From: Loxodes magnus
Taxonomy: Eukaryota; Ciliophora; Karyorelictea; Loxodida; Loxodidae
Assembly: GCA_946699065.1 (NCBI GenBank)
Contig: CAMPDV010000864.1
Location: 1 to 64,000, forward strand
DNA length: 64,000 bases
Reading direction: 5' to 3'
Position numbers and translations under genes: made by a program
Notes under the pieces: generated by a model
The model's input: only the letters and a program-made list of their open reading frames with translations
Told to the model about the DNA's origin: nothing
Databases searched by the model: none
In this document: positions 1 through 12,984 of the stretch, in pieces
How the letters are laid out: each line of letters starts with the position of its first letter
Numbering within the stretch: position 1 is the stretch's first letter

Positions 1-3000
1 AGATTTAAATTTAGATTTTAGTTAATTAAAAATAGTTAGATTTAAATTTAATTTTAGTAAATTAAAAATAGTTAGATTTAAATTTAATTTTAGTTAATTA
101 AAAATAGTTAGATTTAAATTTAGATTTTAGTAAATTAAAAATAGTTAGATTTAAATTTAATTTTAGCTAATTAAAAATAGTTAGATTTAAATTTAATTTT
201 AGTAAATTAAAAATAGTTAGATTTAAATTTAATTTTAATAAATTAAAAATAGTTAGATTTAAATTTGATTTTAGTAAATTAAAAATAGTTAGATTTAAAT
301 TTAGATTTTAATAAATTAAAAATAGTTAGATTTAAATTTGATTTTAGTTAATTAAAAATAGTTAGATTTAACGTTGATTTTAGTTAATTAAAAATAGTTA
401 GATTTAACGTTGATTTTAGTAAATTAAAAATAGTTAGATTTAAATTTAATTTTAGTTAATTAAAAATAGTTAGATTTAAATTTAATTTTAGTTAATTAAA
501 AATAGTTAGATTTAAATTTAGATTTTAGTAAATTAAAAATAGTTAGATTTAAATTTAATTTTAGTTAATTAAAAATAGTTAGATTTAAATTTAATTTTAG
601 TAAACTAAAAATAGTTAGATTTAAATTTGATTTTAGTTAATTAAAAATAGTTAGATTTAAATTTAGATTTTAATAAATTAAAAATAGTTAGATTTAAATT
701 TGATTTTAGTAAATTAAAAATAGTTAGATTTAAATTTAATTTTAGTTAATTAAAAATAGTTAGATTTAAATTTAATTTTAGTTAATTAAAAATAGTTAGA
801 TTTAAATTTAGATTTTAATAAATTAAAAATAGTTAGATTTAAATTTGATTTTAGTTAATTAAAAATAGTTAGATTTAAATTTAATTTTAGTAAATTAAAA
901 ATAGTTAGATTTAAATTTAATTTTAGTAAATTAAAAATAGTTAGATTTAAATTTAGATTTTAGTTAATTAAAAATAGTTAGATTTAAATTTAATTTTATT
1001 TAATTAAAAATAGTTAGATTTAAATTTAATTTTAGTTATTTAAAAATAGTTAGATTTAACGTTGATTTTAGTTAATTAAAAATAGTTAGATTTAAATTTA
1101 GATTTTAGTAAATTAAAAATAGTTAGATTTAAGATTAGATTTTAGTAAATTAAAAATAGTTAGATTTAAATTTAGATTTTAGTAAATTAAAAATAGTTAG
1201 ATTTAAATTTAGATTTTAGTTAATTAAAAATAGTTAGATTTAAATTTAGATTTTAGTTAATTAAAAATAGTTAGATTTAACGTTGATTTTAGTTAATTAA
1301 AAATAGTTAGATTTAAATTTAGATTTTAGTTAATTAAAAATAGTTAGATTTAAATTTAATTTTAGTAAATTAAAAATAGTTAGATTTAAATTTAATTTTA
1401 GTAAACTAAAAATAGTTAGATTTAAATTTAATTTTAGTTAATTAAAAATAGTTAGATTTAAATTTAATTTTAGTTAATTAAAAATAGTTAGATTTAAATT
1501 TAATTTTAGTTAATTAAAAATAGTTAGATTTAACGTTGATTTTAGTAAATTTAAAATAGTTAGGCTTAAATTTAATTTTAGTTAATTAAAAATAGTTAGA
1601 TTTAAATTTAATTTTAGTTAATTAAAAATAGTTAGATTTAACGTTGATTTTAGTTAATTAAAAATAGTTAGATTTAAATTTAATTTTAGTAAATTAAAAA
1701 TAGTTAGATTTAAATTTAGATTTTAGTTAATTAAAAATAGTTAGATTTAAATTTAATTTTAGTAAACTAAAAATAGTTAGATTTAAATTTAATTTTAGTA
1801 AACTAAAAATAGTTAGATTTAAATTTAATTTTAGTTAATTAAAAATAGTTAGATTTAAATTTAATTTTAGTTAATTAAAAATAGTTAGATTTAAATTTAA
1901 TTTTAGTTAATTAAAAATAGTTAGATTTAACGTTGATTTTAGTAAATTTAAAATAGTTAGGCTTAAATTTAATTTTAGTTAATTAAAAATAGTTAGATTT
2001 AAATTTAATTTTAGTTAATTAAAAATAGTTAGATTTAACGTTGATTTTAGTTAATTAAAAATAGTTAGATTTAAATTTAATTTTAGTAAATTAAAAATAG
2101 TTAGATTTAAATTTAGATTTTAGTTAATTAAAAATAGTTAGATTTAAATTTAATTTTAGTAAACTAAAAATAGTTAGATTTAAATTTAATTTTAGTAAAC
2201 TAAAAATAGTTAGATTTAAATTTAATTTTAGTTAATTAAAAATAGTTAGATTTAAATTTAATTTTAGTAAACTAAAAATAGTTAGATTTAAATTTAATTT
2301 TAGTTAATTAAAAATAGTTAGATTTAAATTTAATTTTAGTTAATTAAAAATAGTTAGATTTAAATTTAATTTTAGTTAATTAAAAATAGTTAGATTTAAC
2401 GTTGATTTTAGTAAATTTAAAATAGTTAGGCTTAAATTTAATTTTAGTTAATTAAAAATAGTTAAATTTAAATTTAATTTTAGTTAATTAAAAATAGTTA
2501 GATTTAAATTTAATTTTAGTTAATTAAAAATAGTTAGATTTAACGTTGATTTTAGTTAATTAAAAATAGTTAGATTTAAATTTAATTTTAGTAAATTAAA
2601 AATAGTTAGATTTAAATTTAGATTTTAGTTAATTAAAAATAGTTAGATTTAAATTTAATTTTAGTAAACTAAAAATAGTTAGATTTAAATTTAATTTTAG
2701 TAAACTAAAAATAGTTAGATTTAAATTTAGATTTTAGTTAATTAAAAATAGTTAGATTTAAATTTAATTTTAGTTAATTAAAAATAGTTAGATTTAAATT
2801 TAGATTTTAGTTAATTAAAAATAGTTAGATTTAAATTTAATTTTAGTAAACTAAAAATAGTTAGATTTAAATTTAGATTTTAATAAATTAAAAATAGTTA
2901 GATTTAAATTTGATTTTAGTTAATTAAAAATAGTTAGATTTAAATTTAGATTTTAGTTAATTAAAAATAGTTAGATTTAAATTTAATTTTAGTAAATTAA

Positions 3001-6000
3001 AAATAGTTAGATTTAAATTTAGATTTTAGTTATTTAAAAATAGTTAGATTTAAATTTAATTTTAGTTAATTAAAAATAGTTAGATTTAAATTTAATTTTA
3101 GTAAATTAAAAATAGTTAGATTTAAATTTAATTTTAGTAAATTAAAAATAGTTAGATTTAAATTTAATTTTAGTTAATTAAAAATAGTTAGATTTAAATT
3201 TAATTTTAGTTAATTAAAAATAGTTAGATTTAAATTTAGATTTTAGTTAATTAAAAATAGTTAGATTTAAATTTAGATTTTAATAAATTAAAAATAGTTA
3301 GATTTAAATTTGATTTTAGTTAATTAAAAATAGTTAGATTTAAATTTAATTTTAGTTAATTAAAAATAGTTAGATTTAAATTTAATTTTAGTAAATTAAA
3401 AATAGTTAGATTTAAATTTAATTTTAGTAAACTAAAAATAGTTAGATTTAAATTTGATTTTAGTTAATTAAAAATAGTTAGATTTAAATTTAGATTTTAG
3501 TAAATTAAAAATAGTTAGATTTAAATTTAATTTTAGTTAATTAAAAATAGTTAGATTTAACGTTGATTTTAGTTAATTAAAAATAGTTAGATTTAACGTT
3601 GATTTTAGTTAATTAAAAATAGTTAGATTTAAATTTAGATTTTAGTAAATTAAAAATAGTTAGATTTAAATTTAATTTTAGTTAATTAAAAATAGTTAGA
3701 TTTAAATTTAATTTTAGTTAATTAAAAATAGTTAGATTTAAATTTAGATTTTAGTAAATTAAAAATAGTTAGATTTAACGTTGATTTTAGTTAATTAAAA
3801 ATAGTTAGATTTAAATTTAGATTTTAATAAATTAAAAATAGTTAGATTTAAATTTGATTTTAGTTAATTAAAAATAGTTAGATTTAAATTTAATTTTAGT
3901 TAATTAAAAATAGTTAGATTTAAATTTAATTTTAGTTAATTAAAAATAGTTAGATTTAAATTTAATTTTATTAAATTAAAAATAGTTAGATTTAAATTTA
4001 ATTTTAGTTAATTAAAAATAGTTAGATTTAAATTTAATTTTATTAAATTAAAAATAGTTAGATTTAAATTTAATTTTAGTAAATTAAAAATAGTTAGATT
4101 TAAATTTAATTTTAGTTAATTAAAAATAGTTAGATTTAAATTTAATTTTAGTTAATTAAAAATAGTTAGATTTAAATTTTATTTATGTAAATTAAAAATA
4201 GTTAGATTTAAATTTAATTTTAGTAAATTAAAAATAGTTAGATTTAAATTTAATTTTAGTAAATTAAAAATAGTTAGATTTAAATTTAATTTTAGTTAAT
4301 TAAAAATAGTTAGATTTAAATTTAGATTTTAGTTAATTAAAAATAGTTAGATTTAAATTTAATTTTAGTTAATTAAAAATAGTTAGATTTAAATTTAATT
4401 TTAGTTAATTAAAAATAGTTAGATTTAAATTTAATTTTAGTAAATTAAAAATAGTTAGATTTAAATTTTATTTTAGTTAATTAAAAATAGTTAGATTTAA
4501 ATTTAGATTTTAGTTAATTAAAAATAGTTAGATTTAACGTTGATTTTAGTTAATCAAAAATAGTTAGATTTAAATTTAATTTTAGTTAATTAAAAATAGT
4601 TAGATTTAAATTTAGATTTTAATAAATTAAAAATAGTTAGATTTAAATTTGATTTTAGTTAATTAAAAATAGTTAGATTTAAATTTAATTTTAGTTAATT
4701 AAAAATAGTTAGATTTAAATTTAATTTTAGTTAATTAAAAATAGTTAGATTTAAATTTAATTTTAGTTAATTAAAAATAGTTAGATTTAAATTTTATTTT
4801 AGTTAATTAAAAATAGTTAGATTTAAATTTAATTTTAGTTAATTAAAAATAGTTAGATTTAAATTTAATTTTAGTAAATTAAAAATAGTTAGATTTAAAT
4901 TTAATTTTAGTTAATTAAAAATAGTTAGATTTAAATTTAATTTTAGTTAATTAAAAATAGTTAGATTTAAATTTAATTTTAGTAAATTAAAAATAGTTAG
5001 ATTTAAATTTAATTTTAGTTAATTAAAAATAGTTAGATTTAAATTTAATTTTAGTTAATTAAAAATAGTTAGATTTAAATTTAGATTTTAATAAATTAAA
5101 AATAGTTAGATTTAAATTTAATTTTAGTAAATTAAAAATAGTTAGATTTAAATTTAATTTTAGTAAATTAAAAATAGTTAGATTTAAATTTTATTTTTGT
5201 AAATTTAAAATAGTTAGATTTAAATTTAATTTTAGTAAATTAAAAATAGTTAGATTTAAATTTAATTTTAGTAAATTAAAAATAGTTAGATTTAAATTTA
5301 ATTTTAGTAAATTAAAAATAGTTAGATTTAAATTTTATTTTTGTAAATTAAAAATAGTTAGATTTAAATTTAATTTTAGTTAATTAAAAATAGTTAGATT
5401 TAAATTTAGATTTTAGTTAATTAAAAATAGTTAGATTTAAATTTTATTTTAGTTAATTAAAAATAGTTAGATTTAAATTTAATTTTAGTTAATTAAAAAT
5501 AGTTAGATTTAAATTTAATTTTAGTAAATTAAAAATAGTTAGATTTAAATTTAATTTTAGTTAATTAAAAATAGTTAGATTTAAATTTAATTTTAGTTAA
5601 TTAAAAATAGTTAGATTTAAATTTAGATTTTAATAAATTAAAAATAGTTAGATTTAAATTTGATTTTAGTTAATTAAAAATAGTTAGATTTAAATTTAAT
5701 TTTAATAAATTAAAAATAGTTAGATTTAAATTTAATTTTAGTAATTAAAAATAGTTAGATTTAAATTTAATTTTATTAAATTAAAAATAGTTAGATTTAA
5801 ATTTAGATTTTAGTTAATTAAAAATAGTTAGATTTAAATTTAGATTTTAGTTAATTAAAAATAGTTAGATTTAAATTTAGATTTTAGTTAATTAAAAATA
5901 GTTAGATTTAAATTTAATTTTAGTTAATTAAAAATAGTTAGATTTAAATTTAGATTTTAGTTAATTAAAAATAGTTAGATTTAAATTTAGATTTTAGTTA

Positions 6001-6163
6001 ATTAAAAATAGTTAGATTTAAATTTAATTTTAGTTAATTAAAAATAGTTAGATTTAAATTTAGATTTTAGTTAATTAAAAATAGTTAGATTTAAATTTAG
6101 ATTTTAGTTAATTAAAAATAGTTAGATTTAAATTTAATTTTAAGTAAATTAAAAATAGTTAGT
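1..6163. repeat. 36/37-bp AT satellite array
   Basis: About 170 head-to-tail monomers, running off the left window edge. The basic monomer is 36 bp (AGTTAGATTTAAATTTAATT followed by a TTAGTTAATTAAAAAT half). A 37-bp form has TTTAGATTTT in place of TTTAATTTT, and a third 36-bp form carries AACGTTGATT. The TTAGTTAATT/TTAGTAAATT alternation and the insertions recur in ordered patterns, so there is higher-order structure. The array ends abruptly near 6163. No gene is embedded in it. It looks like a centromeric, subtelomeric or other heterochromatic satellite; which one cannot be told from the sequence. Confidence 0.97.
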
Positions 6164-7249
6164 ACTCACGTTTTATATATCTTGATTTTCTTTTAATTAT
6201 TTTATTTAAATATATATCGTGTTGCAATTCTCAAACTGTCGATGACTTTTGATCGAGTATCGGAATAGCCAATAGTACAAGAATATAAAGAAACATTTTG
6301 TGATTCTACAGAAAAGATAAAGTCTAATGAGTCATCATAATATATTCATTTTATTTTACGCACTTCTAATCTTTTTTTTTTACATCAAAAATTATCTCAT
6401 AGAATTAGTTTTTTTTTAACAATAACTTCTTTTCGTTTATTATTGTTAGTTTATTTCATTTAATTTAATAGCTTTTAACAGGATAAAATTAAATTTCTTT
6501 TTACAAACTTCTTTAATTATAACTAAAAAATGCATAGATATTATTTTGAAACTGCTTATATAAACAAATTTTTCACTTTTATTTAATCATCCTCTTATTA
6601 CTTTCGCTTTTTTTTATTAAACATTAAATAAAAAAAGTTTTTTATTAATTATTTTGAATAAAAAATAATATTTGCATAAATGAAATTATTCAGAATATTC
6701 AGAATATTTATAATTTTATATTTATCTTTTTAATCTATAAAATATAATAATTTATCTATCTAATTTCTTATTACTATTTCATTCAAATTTTATTAATTTA
6801 TGCCTATTATTTTCTAATTTCTTAAAATCTATATAATGCATGTTGAATTTTAAAATCAATGATAATTGTTATTTTTTAAAAGAACTTGCTATTTCTTTGT
6901 AGCTCCATCAATGTTGCATAAATTACTGAAAATTTACTTGATAACTCTTTTTATTATTTTAGCTTAGAATAATATTTTATCAACTTAATTTTGTTCTGTA
7001 AACCTTAATTCTTTTATCAAGATTAAATTTCTTTTTCTCGAGATTTTGAATTTTATTTTATTTACTAGAATTTTAGATAAAAACCTTTCGCTCAAAGTAT
7101 CAATTATTAGTATAAAAGTTCTACATTTTTTGAATTTAGCTCTTTTAAGAAGTTATTTATGGTTAATTTTGATCTTTTTCCTAATTTGCTTAAAAGCTTA
7201 TTATTTCTTATTTTTTCTATTTTTAGTTTTTTATTAAATAGATGCAATA
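6164..7249. other. AT-rich spacer
   Basis: Unique, T-biased sequence after the satellite. I see no domain, structured RNA or convincing codon pattern. Short standard-code ORFs here are not credible in this genetic code. Confidence 0.6.
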
Positions 7250-8395
7250 AAAATCACCTAAGAAATAGTTTATCTCTTGGTAAACTTGTTTAAAAGTAAA
7301 AAGAATAATCTAATCTATATATAAATACTTAATAAGTTTAAGAAAATAATCTCAAAAATCTTAAGCATTTCCAATTAAGAAACAAATATTTAATATCTAA
7401 AAAGAAAAAATAGAATAAAAAAAAGAAAAATAGAAAAATAGAAAGTAAGCAAGAAAATTGATTAATAACTTGATCTAAAATATCCCTAAAGAAAAAATTA
7501 TATAAAATTTAATAGTAAACAGTAATTAAATATAAAAACTATTGTGAAAAGCAGGTAAAAATCAAATTTTAAAAGGCTAAGGATTAAAACGACAAAAAGC
7601 TCAGAAAAAATTAAAAAAATGAGCAGAAAAGATAGAATGTAAGATTTTTTAAATCTAGACAGCAAACATTTCTATTAGAAATGATAGGAAAAAAAGTAAG
7701 GAAGAATCTAAGAAACATGTGGATATATAGCATACACAATGAGAAAATAAAATACTCTATAGAAGCAATAAGACAAAAAAAATTTTAGAAAGTAAGAGAA
7801 GCAGGTTAAAAGGTTGATAAGATAAGGAAACTTTTACATAGATCGATAAATAAAATTGAGACAAGAAGAAAGAAATAGATACAAAATTTAAGAAAGAAAA
7901 AACAGAAGAAATTAATTCAATATTTTTCTTGATAAGGGAAATCAAGGAAGCCTAAATGATACTTCTTAAAATATATAAAAGTGGTTCAAATAAAGAAAAT
8001 ATGCTTTCTAAATACTACTAAACGAAGAAAACATTTAGAAATTTATAAAATTACTGAAAAGAACTATACAAGAAAGGTGAAAGCAGATTACCGACTCAAT
8101 TTAAAAATAAAACTAAAATAAAGATTCAGATAAAAGACATAATAAATTATATAAATAAACTAAGTAAATGAAAGGCTGCTGAATCAGACTAAATATAAGC
8201 AGGTGGTGAAAATCTTTTAAATTTAGCAGCAAAAAAAATACAGAAAATTTTACAATCGGAGAAAATACCGTAACAACTTAAAGAATCTTATATAGTGCTG
8301 TTTCAAAAAAAATGAAACATAGAATATCCTAAGAAAAATAGGTCGAAATCAATTTTAATCACATTATAAAATCATAGATCTTCGACTATTTAAGC
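7250..8395 (+). mobile_element. LINE fragment, linker plus N-terminal reverse transcriptase
   Basis: Purine-rich plus-strand sequence reading, at about 8170-8390, as the start of a non-LTR reverse transcriptase. It shows KAAESD in place of the usual KAAGPDG, then GGENLLNLAAKKIQKIL, IPQQLKESYIVLF, and a decayed match to the KKGNIEDPKNYRPISLL block. The 800 bases before it match in length the linker between endonuclease and RT in the intact LINE at 54-60 kb. The RT stops before the catalytic WADD block, so the copy is 3'-truncated, and it lacks the endonuclease. It abuts an oppositely oriented LINE piece at about 8400. Several conserved residues are lost, so this is an old copy. Confidence 0.7.
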
Positions 8396-8409
8396 AAATA
8401 AACCCTTCT

Positions 8410-10450
8410 TTTGTAATATTTAGTATTAATTATGTAAGGAGTAACAAATTGATCAGTTAGAAAGTAGTCGATTTTTAATTTTCTTTTTCTTTATGTATCG
8501 AGGAAAGTTGGATCTTGGATTGGATCTTTGCATTTGAGCTTAAATTCTCTCATTAAATCCGTTAATTGTTATCCAGCTAGATTTAATTCATAAGGTAAGA
8601 ATTACAGAATTTGGGCATTAAAATCACCTAGAATTAATGTCTATAATCCTTGATTAATTGTCATGTGTATAAATTATCTTAATTCCACATAAAAAGGATT
8701 TAACTATTTCAGATCTGTTTTGTGGGAGTATATGAATTTATTATTGCTATCCTATTATTCTCTCACAAGCATATTATTCTTCCTCCCTAAATGATTTCAA
8801 CTTGATTAAGTCCAACTGTATCTCATTCTTTTATACTTTTTATTATAACTTGCTCTTTTTATAGAAGGCTACTCCCTTACTGTGCTTATTTATCTTGTTT
8901 TTTTTGATTGCCGATAGCCAAAAATCTTTGGCATTTCGGTGATTTTTTCACAAAAAATTTCTCAAATCGCTATTTAATCTATCTATTTGTCTTGCAAGAA
9001 TTTACTTAGTTCTATTTTGTTTGACTTGATTCCTCCTACGTTTGCTGTTCCTAATTTTAGTTGATTTCAAACTATCATGCTTGCTTATGTCTGATTTATT
9101 ATTTCTTTATTTTAGATTTCTTTTTTTTGATCTAGTTTATTTTGACATACAAAATCCAAAATCTTCTAGCGTTTGTGATTTCTATTGTGTCATGTTTTTT
9201 AATTGCATTACTATTTTTCTCTTTTTTGTCATTATACTTTATTTGTGTTTATTCTTGGTAACGATCTTTATTCTATTAAAAAATTTCTATTTTTCATTAT
9301 ATTCTTGTTTTTTCTACCTTATTTTACTACTATGCTTTACTTCATGTTTTGCATCTTCCCAAGAAAGTCTAAGCCATGTTTTCTCATATCTCATTCATTT
9401 AAATGACTTTTTGTGCTTCCAAAAGATAATCTTTGTCTGTGAATAGGTTCAATATAAATTGAACTTATTCTTACTTTTTATTGCTAAAATTTACCTTTTA
9501 TTATTATGCTATTTTCTCATTACTTTCACATTATTTCCTTCTTCTATATTTTCCAAATTCTCACTATTTTTAGAGGAAGCATCTCTTCTATTTACTTATT
9601 GAAAATTTTGCATTTAAAATTTTTCGGCTTTTTTGACTATGTCTATTATATTTTCATTCCTTCTGCATTATTTCGTTTGAGTCCAGATATTTGGCATGCT
9701 TCATATTTATAAAAGTTGGATGACTGATTTTAGTAATCCATCCTTCTAAAATTAATTCCCTTGAGATTTTTTTAATTCTCTTCATTACGTAGCTCTAATT
9801 ATGTGGATATATTTCCATTCACTCACGTTATTTATTTTACAATTTGTATATCTGTCTGCTTTATTGCTCCAAAATACTGTAGATTCAACTCTATTTAACT
9901 CAAGCAAGTGCCTATATCGAATTTCCAATGTAATGGATAATTATTAATGATATCTTAAAACTATTAGAACTTTCTTTTTTCAGCGAGTTTAGATTACATC
10001 TTTTATTGTCATTCTTTTATTTAGGCGAATTCTCGATTGATTATTATTATTGAAAAGATATTGATAATTCTACAAGGAAGCAGTTTAATTATTTTAATGC
10101 ACTATTCGTATTTTCGTCTTAAATATTAGAGAAATTACTTAATTACTTCATCTTTTTGCACATCTCCTATTTAAAAAAAATTATTTTGCTTTAGATATAT
10201 ATTTAAATTAACAACTTCTATGCTTTATGAATGGATATTTTATGTACTATCTATCGAAAACCCGCTTTTGAATTGGGAGTGATTATTTCAAGAATTCAAG
10301 AGTTTTCCTGGCTTTTTTTAAGTTCCTCCATGCCATTTTTTTTATCCAGCAACTCCTTACTTCTTTTTCCTACATACACAAATTATGGGAATATTTTAAA
10401 AATTTCATTATCGTAGTTTGATCTTTTTATTACTTCGTAATATTAGCTTT
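8410..10450 (-). mobile_element. LINE fragment, ORF1-like region plus AP endonuclease
   Basis: On the minus strand the 8410-9060 part is an APE-type endonuclease. It opens with a LGTANVGGIKSNKIEL motif, then has GVAFYKKS, IINSYTPT, the core ILGDFNA (about 8600-8650) and a C-terminal DTWRKRKLKIDYFL. Reading needs at least one frame change, so it is broken. Upstream (9060-10450) the minus strand is lysine-rich and protein-like, with a degenerate knuckle-like segment near 9400, and probably represents ORF1. Order ORF1-EN matches the intact LINE at 54-60 kb. No RT follows: at 8400 the sequence switches to the plus-strand RT fragment. The limit near 10450 is approximate. Confidence 0.65.
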
Positions 10451-11285
10451 TACACGTCCGTGAGTGCTATCCGAATAGTCCTCAACTAAATTTTGGCGGC
10501 ACGTTGGTAATCGAGAGACTATTTCAAAATTGTAGAGCTATCTAAATATTTTAATATTTATCATTTATATCTTTATTGATCTTATAATATTGCTTGACAT
10601 TCTATTAATTAATGATATTATTATTATAATAAAAATAGAGATCAATTTAATTTTGTGATTTTTTAGTTGTTCAGCCTCATCCTCACACCCTACCAGAAAA
10701 ATATCTTACAATATAATAAAAAAAGTCTATAGGGTATTTATAATTCTGCATTATAGTATTCATATTTATCATTTCCAGTGTTTTTAATTGTGTATCTTTT
10801 TTAATACTTAAACTTAGAATTAATCTTGCATTATCCTATGCATTCACTCTGCTTAAGAAGATAATTAATAATTAAGAATATATCTTTTCATCAATCTATT
10901 ATTTCTATCCCTATAATTTAGTTTTCGACTATTTATTTGAGTTAATTGGTCTATTTAAGTTTCAAATAAGAGATAATGTAAAAAAACCCTTTCTTGATGA
11001 CCTTTTAATAGTTAAGGTACTTTCATTATCATACTTACTTAATGTTCTCAGATATGATTGAATGGCTAAAAGAATGAAAAGTTAATAAGAAAGTAGAGTT
11101 AAGTATTGTAATAACAGTAAAGTCTTATGATTTACTTTCTAATATTAAATTATGATTTGGTTACTTTATTTGTAATTAACTCTCTGCATTGTAATATTTA
11201 AAATTCTCTTAGTGTTATCTAGTTAAGATAGAAATAATAGTATTTGGTTTAAGGGAATTTTGATTTTTTTTATATGGGGATTGAA
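10451..11285. other. spacer, no clear gene
   Basis: Mixed composition with a small GC-richer patch at 10450-10510. No motif or structure recognised. Confidence 0.45.
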
Positions 11286-11700
11286 ATGGAAGAACTGGAT
11301 GATTGGTTGCTATTTAAGATAATGATCGATTAGTGCATTTGCTGATTTAGGAGTCTAAGGATTCTTTATTAATCTTTAGTTGTTAACTAAGCCAAATAAC
11401 TATTTTATAGCTCTAATATGGTTGCTAGATCTTTATCTCATAGCAAAGTTATTAATCCTTTTGAAACATATGCTAGCAACCAAAATAATAATGAGAAATA
11501 TAAATTTTTCAATAATATTACTCAATATGATTGCTAGACATTAAGTATAACTAAATTCTCAAGGATGACTTTCATCATTTTATTTACGCTTTGATAAATA
11601 AAATTATCTATAGTTTCCTCATAAATTATTGGTCTATTTAAAGGCAAAATTCAAAATTTACTAGAACAAAATTATATAAAATGAACTGTAAAAATAAAAA
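11286..11700 (+). CDS. possible small protein, unrecognised
   Basis: A frame opening with ATG at 11286 stays protein-like for about 140 codons under the reassigned code. It has an acidic start (MEELDDWLLF), a polar middle (VINPFETYASNQNNNEKY) and a hydrophobic stretch (MTFIILFTLWQIKL) near 11570-11610. It could also start at the ATG at 11418. The end is not defined. It lies just upstream of, and on the same strand as, the membrane protein at 11876. Nothing identifies a family; the call rests on composition only. Confidence 0.35.
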
Positions 11701-11875
11701 TATCTCAAGTACAAAAAATTTAGTTTGATTGCTTTAATAAAACATTAGTCAGATATCCATTTTATATTTTTAAATAAAAAAGAATACTAATTTCCTAAAT
11801 TTCCTTAACCAATTTTATATTCAAATAACTAATTATAAACTTCACATCTTTATATTTCTTATAAATATAATCAAA

Positions 11876-12433
11876 ATGTCTTCTCAGCCATTGACTTCTG
11901 TTGACGAAGAAGCTTAAAGCCAATAGTAGTAGACTAATAAACGTCCTACAATAAGTTGATTATAAGTACTTAAAATCATATTCTCAGTTGTACTGATACT
12001 TGTGAATGTTGTTTCAGAGATACTAAGTATCGTAGTTCTTTCTTATAACTATAAGTGCTTTACTGTAACTTTTGATTATTGGAATGATTATGAAAATTAC
12101 AAAGATGTGACAAATAAAATAAAGTCTTGGTTTATCGTATTTTTCATACTCAACGCTCTACAATTGATTAGTTTACTATGTCTATGGTTCAATAAACGAT
12201 TGTCTTTATGAACCTTTTTATTAGTAATCTTTTTGTTTGATAGTGGATTTATCCTTGGATGGACAAGCTATGGGTTAAATTTAAGATATTCTGGCGATTT
12301 TATGGAATGCACGAATAATGAAGTACTTAAACTTTTCGATTCTGCCTTGTGAATTTAACTTATAACAGAATTAATTCATTCTCTTGGTGTCTGCATTTCT
12401 AGGATTTGGTTCCGAAATTTAATTTGGTCATGA
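11876..12433 (+). CDS. four-helix (tetraspan-like) membrane protein
   Basis: Starts at ATG 11876 after an AT-rich leader; the first in-frame TGA that fits as a stop is 12431-12433, giving 185 residues. Two earlier in-frame TGAs fall inside predicted helices and read well as Trp (LSLWTFLLVIFL, SALWIQLI). The N-terminus is polar with a Gln run written in TAA/TAG codons (AQSQQQQTNKRP). Four hydrophobic segments follow: about residues 38-64, 92-113, 119-140 and 155-180. The loop between the first two carries aromatic and acidic residues (FDYWNDYENYKD). The layout is that of small tetraspan or MARVEL-like proteins, but no diagnostic Cys motif (CCG) is present, so the family is not assigned. One uninterrupted frame argues for an intact host gene. 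Confidence 0.68.
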
Positions 12434-12960
12434 GATGATAATGGAAACAAAAAATTTCTTTAAATTTCATTTAAATCTAATGATAGTTTATTATTATTAG
12501 CTTAATGGAAAAATAGCAACAAAATTTATCATTTACTTTCCCTGCCTTCTTTTATTGTATTCACAAATGAAATTTAAAAGTCATTAAAAATAACCGAGAA
12601 ATTTTATAAATTCGAAAAGTTTAGATTCATTAAATTCCCATTTTTAAATCGGAACTATAAATCTTTATAGTTCTTATTTCTGAATTTGTAAACATTAACA
12701 ATAAATATCAAACAATTATCGTAATTTTGCTACATTACTCCATGATTTTTTATAATATGCTTTATCAAAAAACTGTTTTTTTAAAGTTTGATGAACACTT
12801 AGATTTTTAATATACCAAAAGTAATATGGAAAAATAAAATAATAAAGAGAATGTGTGTGTAATTTATAATTCATATAGAAGCATCAATAAATGTATTTAA
12901 AGATTTTCCTTATGAATTAAACTGAAACTTTCCAATACAAATTTGGGGAAACAAACCATT
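12434..12960. other. spacer with left copy of a 31-bp direct repeat
   Basis: AT-rich. The segment 12873-12903 recurs imperfectly at 13354-13384, bracketing the structured island between them. No gene seen. Confidence 0.5.
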
Positions 12961-12984
12961 TTTGGATAATACTACTAATATATC

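Noticed and set aside
1-6163. Satellite as a long protein-coding repeat
   Set aside because: The 36-bp monomer is open in all frames only because no codon is a stop here. The many 37-bp monomers shift the frame at random.
9042-9446. 134-residue standard-code ORF, the longest in the window
   Set aside because: Low-complexity Phe/Leu/Ile shadow on the opposite strand of the LINE ORF1-like region.
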